This document shows positions 53,750-62,762 of a DNA stretch of 64,000 nucleotides, one piece after another. Source of the stretch: Corynebacterium faecale (GTDB lineage: Bacteria; Actinomycetota; Actinomycetes; Mycobacteriales; Mycobacteriaceae). The notes below the pieces were generated by a model that was not told where the DNA came from, ran no database searches, and worked only from the letters and a program-made list of their open reading frames with translations. Within the stretch, counting starts at the first letter, position 1, and every line of letters starts with the position of its first letter. A program made the translations under genes and the position numbers. The stretch is taken from assembly GCF_030408735.1 (NCBI RefSeq), contig NZ_CP047204.1, forward strand, positions 1,984,001-2,048,000. The letters run 5' to 3'.

Positions 53750-54850
53750 TTGAGCACAGTTGATGCCCATAATCCAGATCTCGATCAGATTCCGGTTCTC
53801 GTCCACGAACGGCTCACCCGATTCCTGGATGCGCGCGCAGCTGAGGTCGCCGCAATCGGAACCCCGGTGACTGAAGCCGTCGAGTATCTTCGAAATTTCG
53901 TGCTCAATGGTGGTAAACGCATCCGACCCCTGTATGTGTGGGCTGGTTTCGTCGCGGCGCAGGGCCCGGACGAAAGCGCGGAGAACATCGAATCAGTTCT
54001 GGATGCTGCCGCCAGCCTCGAATTCATTCAGGCCTGTGCTCTGATACATGATGACATCATCGATTCTTCTGATACCCGCCGAGGCGCACCCACAGTCCAC
54101 CGCGCGGTGGAACAGCGGCATGGCGAAACCGGTCTCGAAGGCGATGCCGCCCACTTTGGTCAGTCCGTAGCCATTCTCGCGGGTGACATGGCTCTGGTCT
54201 GGGCTGAAGACATGCTGCAGGATTCCGGACTATCGGCCGAAGCTCTCGCCCGCACACGTGATGCGTGGCGGGGTATGCGCACCGAGGTCATCGGTGGGCA
54301 GCTCCTGGATATCTTCCTTGAAGCTCAGGCCAATGAGTCGGTGGATCTGGCTGACTCCGTCAACCGCTTTAAGACCGCCGCTTACACCATTGAACGTCCT
54401 CTGCATCTGGGTGCATCCATTGCCGGGGCAGACGATGAGCTGATCACCGCACTCCGTAACTATGGTCGCGATATCGGAATCGCCTTCCAGCTCCGTGATG
54501 ATCTGTTGGGTGTGTTCGGTGACCCTGCGATCACCGGTAAGCCAGCTGGGGATGATATCCGTGAGGGCAAGCGGACTGTTCTCCTGTCGCTTGCTCTGCA
54601 GCAGGCAGATATCTCTGATCCCGATGCGTCGGCTGTCATCCGGGCAGGTATCGGCAAGGTGTCTGACCCGGTGGAGATTTCCAGGATTGCCGGGTTGATC
54701 CGTGAGACCGGCGCGGAGGATCAGGTGGAACAACGGATCACCGCTCTCACCGAATCGGGTCTAGCCCATCTGGACCTCGACAGCATTCCCGAGGGCGTCC
54801 GCAAGCAGTTGCGACACCTGGCGATCCGGGCAACAGAACGCAGGATGTAA
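53750..54850 (+). CDS. idsA: polyprenyl (geranylgeranyl) diphosphate synthase
   Basis: Trans-prenyltransferase making GGPP or a longer prenyl diphosphate. 366 residues. TTG 53750 with GGGGAAGGA upstream. First Asp-rich motif LIHDDIIDSSDTRRGAPTVH (about 103-122), second motif FQLRDDLLGVFGD (about 246-258), substrate lysine/arginine block NGGKRIRPLYVWAGF. C. glutamicum has a GGPP synthase IdsA in the same place beside metF; product chain length here is inferred from it. It is followed after 11 bp by mptA, which needs polyprenyl-phosphate-mannose, so coupling is metabolically sensible. Confidence 0.9.
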   Translation: MSTVDAHNPDLDQIPVLVHERLTRFLDARAAEVAAIGTPVTEAVEYLRNFVLNGGKRIRPLYVWAGFVAAQGPDESAENIESVLDAAASLEFIQACALIHDDIIDSSDTRRGAPTVHRAVEQRHGETGLEGDAAHFGQSVAILAGDMALVWAEDMLQDSGLSAEALARTRDAWRGMRTEVIGGQLLDIFLEAQANESVDLADSVNRFKTAAYTIERPLHLGASIAGADDELITALRNYGRDIGIAFQLRDDLLGVFGDPAITGKPAGDDIREGKRTVLLSLALQQADISDPDASAVIRAGIGKVSDPVEISRIAGLIRETGAEDQVEQRITALTESGLAHLDLDSIPEGVRKQLRHLAIRATERRM

Positions 54851-54861
54851 CCCACCCCGAT

Positions 54862-56400
54862 ATGACTAACACCAGACTCGCTCGAACCATTGCCAACCCG
54901 GTGGCGTTATCGGCTGTGGCCGCCATCGCCCTCACCCTGGGTTCCTTCGGCGGTGGAGCGATCCGCTACCGCGGTGGTGTCATTGATGCCCTGGGCCTGG
55001 GCTTTTTGTCCTATGGGCACGGCCAGGGAATCTCCAATGTCGTCCTCTGGGTGGGCACGGCACTGCTGATCGGGGCGTGGGTGGTCCTCGGCCGCCTCCT
55101 GTTCCGGAACCGCGTGGGCCATAATGAGCGTCTACCTCTGGTCAGACGGACCCTGTTGGCAACCATCATCCCGCTGCTGTTCGCCGCGCCGATGATGTCG
55201 CGTGATGTGTACTCGTATCTGATGCAGGGTGCGATGCTCCGCGATGGCTTTGATCCCTACACCGAGGGAGCGGCCGCCAACCCCGGACCGATGCTGCTGG
55301 AGGTGTCGCATGATTGGCGGAACACCACCACCCCGTACGGCCCGCTGCACCTGTGGATCGGTGAGATGGTCACCACCGTGGTGGGTGACAATGTCACCGC
55401 GGGCATTATTGCCTACAAGATCCTGTCCACCGTCGGCTTCCTGGCCATCGCGGTGAGCATTCCCAGGATCGCAGCACATTTCGGCGCGGACCGCGCCACC
55501 GCCCTTTGGCTGGGTGTGGCCAATCCGGTGATGATCATCCACATGATCGGCGGGATGCACAACGAATCGATGATGGTGGGTCTGGTCAGCGTGGGTCTGC
55601 TGCTGGCCTTGAAGAAGCGATTCGCCACGGGTGTGGCCATCATCGCGGTGGCGGTGTCACTCAAGGCGACCGCCGCAATAGCCCTGCCCTTCGTGGTCTG
55701 GATCGGCATGCATCACATGGCGGGGCTGTTGGCGGCGCGCCAGCATCAAGACACCGCGGAGGCCCCCGCGCCGTCCAGGGGACAGTATCTGGTGGCGTTC
55801 TTCGCTAATGGCACGATGGGTGTGTTCATCACGGGTGTTGTGGTCAGCCTCGTCACCTGGGGGTCAGGTGCTTCGTGGGGGTGGATCAGCGAGATCAGCG
55901 GCAACTCAAAGGTGATCAACCCTCTGGCCATGCCGTCCCTCATCGCTGGTTTGATATCCATGGTGGCCAACGTGTTCACTGAGGATTTTGATTACAACTC
56001 CGTGATCGCGGTGATGCGGGATATCTCCATGGTGCTGATGCTGATTGGTCTGGTGATCTGCTGGTGGGTGTTCCGGCAGAATACCCGGCGTGCTGTCATG
56101 GGCACCACGGCGGCTTATGCGGTGGCGTTCGTCTTCAACTCGGTCACCCTGCCGTGGTATTACGCCAGCTTGATCACACTGGTGTGCACATTCAGCCCGC
56201 CACTGTGGCTGATCAGGTTTTCAGCGGGAGCCTCGGTGTTCATCGCCCTGATGTTCACCGGCAGCGGCAACCATCAGCTGCATAACATCCCGATGGTGAT
56301 CATCGGCTTCATCCTCGCCTGGATATCGGTGCTGTTCATCTTCGAACGCAGTCCGTTGAAGGCTGCTGCCCCGGAGCCTGCACCCAGCACCAGGGGTTGA
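54862..56400 (+). CDS. mptA: alpha-1,6-mannosyltransferase MptA
   Basis: Polyprenyl-phosphomannose-dependent GT-C transferase extending the alpha-1,6-mannan backbone of lipomannan on the periplasmic side. 512 residues, 11-13 TM helices. The acidic first-loop region follows RDVYSYLMQGAMLRDGFDPYTEGAAANPGPMLLE; later blocks are TTPYGPLHLWIGEMVTTVVG and GVANPVMIIHMIGGMHNESM. It is 11 bp downstream of idsA, as a two-gene operon. In C. glutamicum this is NCgl2093. High similarity in motif and position; activity not shown here. Confidence 0.92.
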   Translation: MTNTRLARTIANPVALSAVAAIALTLGSFGGGAIRYRGGVIDALGLGFLSYGHGQGISNVVLWVGTALLIGAWVVLGRLLFRNRVGHNERLPLVRRTLLATIIPLLFAAPMMSRDVYSYLMQGAMLRDGFDPYTEGAAANPGPMLLEVSHDWRNTTTPYGPLHLWIGEMVTTVVGDNVTAGIIAYKILSTVGFLAIAVSIPRIAAHFGADRATALWLGVANPVMIIHMIGGMHNESMMVGLVSVGLLLALKKRFATGVAIIAVAVSLKATAAIALPFVVWIGMHHMAGLLAARQHQDTAEAPAPSRGQYLVAFFANGTMGVFITGVVVSLVTWGSGASWGWISEISGNSKVINPLAMPSLIAGLISMVANVFTEDFDYNSVIAVMRDISMVLMLIGLVICWWVFRQNTRRAVMGTTAAYAVAFVFNSVTLPWYYASLITLVCTFSPPLWLIRFSAGASVFIALMFTGSGNHQLHNIPMVIIGFILAWISVLFIFERSPLKAAAPEPAPSTRG

Positions 56401-56428
56401 TATCACACCGCCAGGCGGGGCGATATCA
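56398..56428. terminator. hairpin between mptA and the convergent regulator gene
   Basis: TGATATC (56398-56404) pairs with GATATCA (56422-56428), with CCGCC against GCGG inside. It spans both convergent stop codons. No T-run. Confidence 0.4.
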
Positions 56429-56797
56429 GACAGCCATGGCCTGGGCGCGTCGCATGACTTCACGGGCCAACTGGCCGTGGAGAGCATCGATGGGACGTCC
56501 GGGAAGGGTGTCATCCTCGGTGAACAGGAAGGCCAGGATCTCTTCATCGGAATAGCCACCATCGGACAGCAAAGCGATCACACCGGGGATAAACCGCGCG
56601 GTGTTTTCCTTCTTGGTGCTGAAAAATGCCACGGGGACATAGCGGACCCCGTCACGCTGAACGGCGATGATCTTGTGATCATTCAGCAGATCCATCACCT
56701 TGGTCACCACAACGCCGAGGCGTTCGGCAGCTTCAGGGAGGCTCAGCAGGGGTTCGTCAGCGGGCAGGACATCATGGGATACGTATTTGGAACTCAC
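56426..56797 (-). CDS. Rv2175c-like DNA-binding protein, putative PknL substrate
   Basis: 123 residues. A helix-turn-helix (LLSLPEAAERLGVVVTKVMDLL, about 17-38, excisionase/MerR-like) and a beta hairpin (AVQRDGVRYVPVAFFS) precede a helical C-terminal half. In M. tuberculosis Rv2175c lies beside pknL, binds DNA and is phosphorylated by PknL at an N-terminal Thr. Here the N-terminus MSSKYVSHDVLP has Ser residues at 2-3 and 7 but no Thr. GTG 56797 follows TAGATT by 6 nt, so leaderless, and it is divergent from pknL. Confidence 0.85.
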   Translation of the reverse strand: MSSKYVSHDVLPADEPLLSLPEAAERLGVVVTKVMDLLNDHKIIAVQRDGVRYVPVAFFSTKKENTARFIPGVIALLSDGGYSDEEILAFLFTEDDTLPGRPIDALHGQLAREVMRRAQAMAV

Positions 56798-56803
56798 AGG
56801 TTC

Positions 56804-56912
56804 AATCTAGCGCCTCCACCCCTTCTGAGTGAAGCGGGGGCCACGGGGAAAACGGAGGAAGCCACACGGAGGGTACTCTCACTACCACTTTTCCCGCCGG
56901 GTCATTCATACT
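56804..56912. promoter_or_regulatory. divergent promoter region of pknL and its neighbour
   Basis: On the minus strand TAGATT (56809-56804) lies 6 nt before GTG 56797. On the plus strand CATACT (56907-56912) lies 7 nt before ATG 56920. Both genes are thus probably leaderless from a 122-bp shared gap. Confidence 0.45.
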
Positions 56913-56919
56913 GGTTGCC

Positions 56920-59145
56920 ATGGTGAACTTGAAGGTCGGTGACGTTCTGGAAGATAGGTACCGCATTGAAACCCCTATTGCCAGGGGTGGAATGTCAACT
57001 GTGTACCGCTGCATTGACCTTCGGTTGGGGCGTTCCGTGGCTGTGAAGGTCATGGATGAGGCATACCTGGATGATGCCGTGTTCAGGCAGCGTTTCCGTA
57101 GGGAGGCGCGGTCAATGGCACAGCTGTCACACCCGAATCTGGTCAATGTGTACGATTTTTCCTCCTCGGGGGATCATGCATTCATCGTGATGGAACTCAT
57201 CACCGGGGGCACACTGCGCGAACTGCTGGCCGAGCGGGGCCCGATGCCTCCACATGCCGCAACCGGTGTGATGCGCGGGGTGCTCACCGGCCTGGCCGCC
57301 GCGCACCACGCAGAAATGGTGCACCGGGATATCAAACCGGACAACGTGCTGATCACCCATGACCACCGGGTGAAGTTATCGGACTTCGGGCTGGTGCGCG
57401 CAGCGTCCGCCGGGCAATCCCGGGATGACAAGATCGTGGGCACCGTGGCCTATCTCTCCCCTGAGCAGGTTGAGGGAACTGAGATCGGCCCCGCCAGTGA
57501 TGTCTACTCCGCCGGCATCGTCCTCTTCGAGTTACTGACCGGCACGACGCCCTTCCAGGGCGCCGACGACATGGACCACGCCTATGCCCGCCTCACCGAG
57601 GTGGTGCCGGCTCCCAGTTCGCTTATCGACGGTGTGCCGTCGCTGGTGGACGCGCTTGTTGCCACGGCAACGTCGCTGAACCCCGCGGACCGGTTTGATG
57701 ATGCAACTGAGTTTCTCACGGCCCTGGAGGACGTGTCCCAGGAGCTGAGCCTGCCTGGCTTCAAGGTGCCCGCCCCGGTTAATTCCGCAGCGAACCGCGC
57801 CCACGCAGCCGTACCGGATGCGCAGCCCACGGAGATGTTCACCACGCATCTGCCACAGCTCAACAGCCCTGATCAGACCTCGGTGATCCCTGCGCATGCT
57901 GAACCCAACACCAATGAGACCTCCATCATGCCGGCGCATCCGGGCCCACCGGGCGGGGTACCCATCCCTGTTCCTTCCCCGGCACCACCGCCTGCACGAC
58001 AACCCGAAACCTCACTCGACGAGCAGTACCACGAGGCAGAGGAGACCCCTGATGTCGTGCCGGTGAGCAACCGCTCAAAGGTCAAACTGACAGTGTGGAT
58101 CATCATCGTCACGCTGCTGGTGTCGGGTGTCGCAGTCGGGGCCTGGTGGTTTGGTTCAGGTAGGTATGGAGAGATCCCACAGGTTCTGGGCATGGATGAG
58201 GTCCAGGCCGTGGCCGTCGTGGAGGACGCAGGATTCATCCCTGTGACCGACACCCGGTATGACAACGAGGTTCCCACCGGATCGATCATCGGAACCGACC
58301 CATCTTTTGGTGAGCGCCTTCCTCGCGGCGAGGACGTCACAGTCCTCGTCTCTCAGGGGCGCCCTGTAGTACCGGATCTCGGCGAGGACCGATCCGTGGA
58401 CACTGTTCGTACAGCTCTGGAGGAACAGACATTGGTCTGGGTGGATGCCCAGGGTGAATACTCCGATGACATTCCGGAGGGGCAGGTGGTCAACACCACC
58501 CCACGTCCGGGGACTGACCTGGACATCGGATCCCATGTCCAGGTCCACCTGAGCCGAGGGCCAGCTCCCGTGATGATTCCTGATGTCTCCGGAATGGATG
58601 TGGATCAGGCAACGAGGGTCATCGAAAACGCAGGGATCACCGTGGAGGGAACGGAGGAAGCCTTCAATCCGGAGACCTCCCGTGGCCGGGTGTTCGGCAC
58701 CACCCCGGAGATCTCCTCCGAGATCAACCGCGGGGATAGCGTGGTGTTGATTGTCTCCAATGCGATTGAGATCCCGGATGTGCTGGGTATGCAGGAAGCT
58801 GAGGCACTCGAGGTGTTGGCCGAGGCGGGGTTGGGGGTGTCGTCGACAAGCGTCATCCCTGATGAGACCGCACGGTCCGCGGACACCGTCGTGGCGGTCA
58901 CGCCGGGCGCCGGAGGCCTGGTTGATCCGGCCAATCCCCAGGTCAGCCTGGGGTTGGCCGGTCAGATTGAGGTGCCGAGCATCATTGGTCGACGCATCGA
59001 TGATGCCCGGGAGATCCTCGAAGATGCCGGATTATTCCTGGCTGCAGACTCAGACGATGAGGACAATGATCGTGTGCTCACCCAGACTCCCCGTGCGCGG
59101 TCGGTGGTTGAGGCTGGCAGCGAAGTAGAAGTGAGAGCCTTTTAA
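56920..59145 (+). CDS. pknL: Ser/Thr protein kinase PknL with five PASTA domains
   Basis: Membrane receptor kinase, 741 residues. Kinase domain (about 13-275): VAVKVM with Lys43, MVHRDIKPDN with Asp137, LSDFGLV with Asp155, GTVAYLSPEQ. A Pro-rich juxtamembrane linker (to about 385), a TM helix (about 389-410, LTVWIIIVTLLVSGVAVGAW), then five extracellular PASTA repeats of about 66 residues (about 412-741), beginning EIPQVLGM, VVPDLGED, MIPDVSGM, EIPDVLGM and EVPSIIGR. M. tuberculosis PknL lacks PASTA domains, so this form is closer to PknB in its sensor. PASTA units usually recognise peptidoglycan fragments. Confidence 0.95.
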   Translation: MVNLKVGDVLEDRYRIETPIARGGMSTVYRCIDLRLGRSVAVKVMDEAYLDDAVFRQRFRREARSMAQLSHPNLVNVYDFSSSGDHAFIVMELITGGTLRELLAERGPMPPHAATGVMRGVLTGLAAAHHAEMVHRDIKPDNVLITHDHRVKLSDFGLVRAASAGQSRDDKIVGTVAYLSPEQVEGTEIGPASDVYSAGIVLFELLTGTTPFQGADDMDHAYARLTEVVPAPSSLIDGVPSLVDALVATATSLNPADRFDDATEFLTALEDVSQELSLPGFKVPAPVNSAANRAHAAVPDAQPTEMFTTHLPQLNSPDQTSVIPAHAEPNTNETSIMPAHPGPPGGVPIPVPSPAPPPARQPETSLDEQYHEAEETPDVVPVSNRSKVKLTVWIIIVTLLVSGVAVGAWWFGSGRYGEIPQVLGMDEVQAVAVVEDAGFIPVTDTRYDNEVPTGSIIGTDPSFGERLPRGEDVTVLVSQGRPVVPDLGEDRSVDTVRTALEEQTLVWVDAQGEYSDDIPEGQVVNTTPRPGTDLDIGSHVQVHLSRGPAPVMIPDVSGMDVDQATRVIENAGITVEGTEEAFNPETSRGRVFGTTPEISSEINRGDSVVLIVSNAIEIPDVLGMQEAEALEVLAEAGLGVSSTSVIPDETARSADTVVAVTPGAGGLVDPANPQVSLGLAGQIEVPSIIGRRIDDAREILEDAGLFLAADSDDEDNDRVLTQTPRARSVVEAGSEVEVRAF

Positions 59146-60393
59146 GTGTCAGTGACATGGAAAACCGATGGGGTATGGCCATCGGTGGTGTCGTGGATCC
59201 TCATCTGCGTGGCGGTGATCGGGGTGTCCTTCGACACTGATCTGCGGTGGCGCTACCTGTTGGACATGCATGTCTATATTCAGGGAGCTGAACACTTCTG
59301 GACGGGAACGGATCTCTACGACACCTTCTTCAGCACCCGGAATGAGGGCCTGCCCTTCACCTATCCCCCGTTCGGCGCCCTGGTGTTCACCCCCTTGTGG
59401 CTGCTCACCGAACTGATCGGGCAGACCGCCACCGAGCGGGTGTTCACGGCGGTGTCGGTATTCATGCTCTGGTTGATCGCCCGGACCCTGGCCAAATCCG
59501 CAGCGAAGATCGGTAGCCGTGTGCAGGTACCGGTGGTGCTTGCCATCCTGATGTGCAGCCTCCCGGTGTTGAGCACCATGGACCTGGGGCAGATCAATAC
59601 CGTTCTGATGGCGCTGGTGATCGCGGATGCCGGACGGTTGTTCACACGGATCCCACTCGGCGTGCTCACCGGCATCGCGGCCGCCATCAAACTGACACCG
59701 CTGGTCTTCGGCCTGTATTTCCTCGTGCTGTGGGTGGTGAGGAAGAAGCCCGGCGGGCTGGTCGGGATGGGGTCTGCTTTCTTCGGGGCGACCGCCCTCG
59801 CATGGCTGGTGCACCCACAGAATTCCATGGTGTACTGGACAGAAACACTGCTGGCGTCCGACCGCATCGGGCAACCCTGGTACGCCAAGAATGTCTCCCT
59901 GAGAGGAGAGTTGGCCAGGTTCCCGGGGTTGACCGAAACCACGGCGGGAACCGCGCTGTGGGGAGTCGGAGTGGTGCTGGTCATCTGCCTCGTGGCGTGG
60001 GCGGTCCACCGGGTGCTGCGAAGGGCGGATTCCCCCATGCATCACCTCCTGGCTGTCACCCTGGTGTCCTTGATTTCCCTGTTGTGCTCCCCGGTCAGCT
60101 GGCACCACCATTGGGTATGGCTGGGTCCCCTGGCCATCTGTCTCTGGTTCACCGGCTACCGGTTTCTTGCAGGGTGGGCTTTCTTCGCCCAGACCTTCGG
60201 TGCCTTCCACATGTTCATCCGCAGTGATGACCGGGTGGAATTTGACTGGACCATCCTGGAACATGTCCTGGGCACCCACTACCTGTGGTTCGCTGCGATC
60301 GTATTGATCTGGCTGGTGGTGAGGCCTCCAGCCAGGCCCTTGTCACCCGGGAAAGACTCTCACCCTCCGGGACAGGCTCAAGCTCATCGGTGA
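59146..60393 (+). CDS. mptD: alpha-1,2-mannosyltransferase (GT87), MptD-like
   Basis: Polytopic GT-C enzyme (DUF2029/GT87), 415 residues with about ten TM helices. The motif DMHVYIQGAEHFWTGTDLYD with the catalytic Asp in the first loop is followed by LPFTYPPFGALVFTP and, later, CSPVSWHHHWVWLGPLAICL. It adds alpha-1,2-mannose branches to lipomannan/LAM by analogy to C. glutamicum MptD (NCgl2097), which has the same place between pknL and aroG. GTG 59146 directly follows the pknL stop with no gap; GTG 59152 is an alternative. Translational coupling to the kinase is likely. Confidence 0.85.
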   Translation: MSVTWKTDGVWPSVVSWILICVAVIGVSFDTDLRWRYLLDMHVYIQGAEHFWTGTDLYDTFFSTRNEGLPFTYPPFGALVFTPLWLLTELIGQTATERVFTAVSVFMLWLIARTLAKSAAKIGSRVQVPVVLAILMCSLPVLSTMDLGQINTVLMALVIADAGRLFTRIPLGVLTGIAAAIKLTPLVFGLYFLVLWVVRKKPGGLVGMGSAFFGATALAWLVHPQNSMVYWTETLLASDRIGQPWYAKNVSLRGELARFPGLTETTAGTALWGVGVVLVICLVAWAVHRVLRRADSPMHHLLAVTLVSLISLLCSPVSWHHHWVWLGPLAICLWFTGYRFLAGWAFFAQTFGAFHMFIRSDDRVEFDWTILEHVLGTHYLWFAAIVLIWLVVRPPARPLSPGKDSHPPGQAQAHR

Positions 60394-60399
60394 AAAGCA

Positions 60400-60440
60400 G
60401 ACGGGGCGCACACCTTCATGTTGAAGATGTACGCCCCGTC
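60400..60440. terminator. hairpin between mptD and aroG
   Basis: GACGGGGCG (60400-60408) pairs with CGCCCCGTC (60432-60440), with a further inner TTCA/TGAA stem, between convergent genes. No poly-T. Confidence 0.55.
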
Positions 60441-60486
60441 CACGTGCGACGCGTCCCAGTCCGGAGTTGAACCGGTTCTTGGAATG

Positions 60487-61929
<1,443 letters not shown>

Positions 61930-62033
61930 TCACTTTATTATTCGCCGGACGCCGGTGGCAGGCCCCCGGCCCGAGGTGGCCAACGCACACCCTGCCCTTT
62001 TAGATCTGGACAGCAGCCCCGGGCGTGGTCCAC

Positions 62034-62549
62034 TTATCCCCCACGTTGGACCCGGTTCTTCGGGTCGAGGGGCAAGGCCTGCATACAGACCTTGAATTTA
62101 GCCAGATTGTGGCGGGCATCAACCAGGGCGTCGTGGTTGCCATTCGGGAGATCCGGCAGTGGTGGGCATCCTGCCATCTCCCAATACTGTTTCAGCTCCC
62201 GGGTATAGCGGGGGATATCACGGGGCAGGCCGGTCATGTCGCCCCACAGCTGAGCGAGGAGCACATGATCATAGGCACCCACCCAGGCCCACAGTTCCGT
62301 TTTTCCTGGACCTGAGGTGATGAACCTCAAAACATCCTCCCGGATGGTGTCACGTGATTTCCACACACCGGAGGAGGGATTGGGCAACTGGTTGAGCACA
62401 TTGGCTTTCACCCAGGCATTGGCCTTACTGCCGTCGAAGTCCGTGGACACCGCGTAGTATTCCCGGCCGTCCTCGGCGATGATCCCGATGGACACCAGCT
62501 CAATCGTGCGTCCATCCTCGATGAACTCAGTGTCATAAAAATAGCGCAC
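62034..62549 (-). CDS. DEDD-type 3'-5' exoribonuclease, Rv2179c family
   Basis: 171 residues from GTG 62549. RNase H-fold exonuclease: YFYDTEFIEDGRTIELVSIG gives Asp6 and Glu8, WAWVGAYDHVLLAQLWGD the third Asp, and NGNHDALVDARHNLAKFKVC the His and last Asp. M. tuberculosis Rv2179c, in the same place beside aroG, was shown to cut 3' single-strand overhangs of RNA. Length fits. Physiological RNAs are unknown. Confidence 0.88.
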   Translation of the reverse strand: MRYFYDTEFIEDGRTIELVSIGIIAEDGREYYAVSTDFDGSKANAWVKANVLNQLPNPSSGVWKSRDTIREDVLRFITSGPGKTELWAWVGAYDHVLLAQLWGDMTGLPRDIPRYTRELKQYWEMAGCPPLPDLPNGNHDALVDARHNLAKFKVCMQALPLDPKNRVQRGG

Positions 62550-62670
62550 GGTATCGGTGATCCCTCACTGGTCGGTGTTGTCGTCTCAGTCCCTAATACT
62601 AACGGGGTCCGCAGAGCTGTCCGGCATCCAGCCCGCCGTTTCCCCCTCGCGCTGCGTCAGCTCCTGGTTG

Positions 62671-62709
62671 CCGCTGGGGTTCCCGCCTTGGATCCCGCTG
62701 GGGTTCCCG
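62671..62709 (+). repeat. two 15-bp direct repeats upstream of mptC
   Basis: CCGCTGGGGTTCCCG occurs at 62671-62685 and 62695-62709 (24-bp period) in the gap before mptC. Function unknown; a phased binding site is possible. Confidence 0.75.
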
Positions 62710-62748
62710 GTGCCACCCCGGGGCTTAGGGCCCCCGCACCCCACCGAC

Positions 62749-62762
62749 TAGGATCTCTAGGA
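62749..62762 (+). promoter_or_regulatory. -10 TAGGAT of mptC (leaderless)
   Basis: TAGGAT at 62749-62754 is followed by 8 nt and ATG 62763. No ribosome site. Confidence 0.45.
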
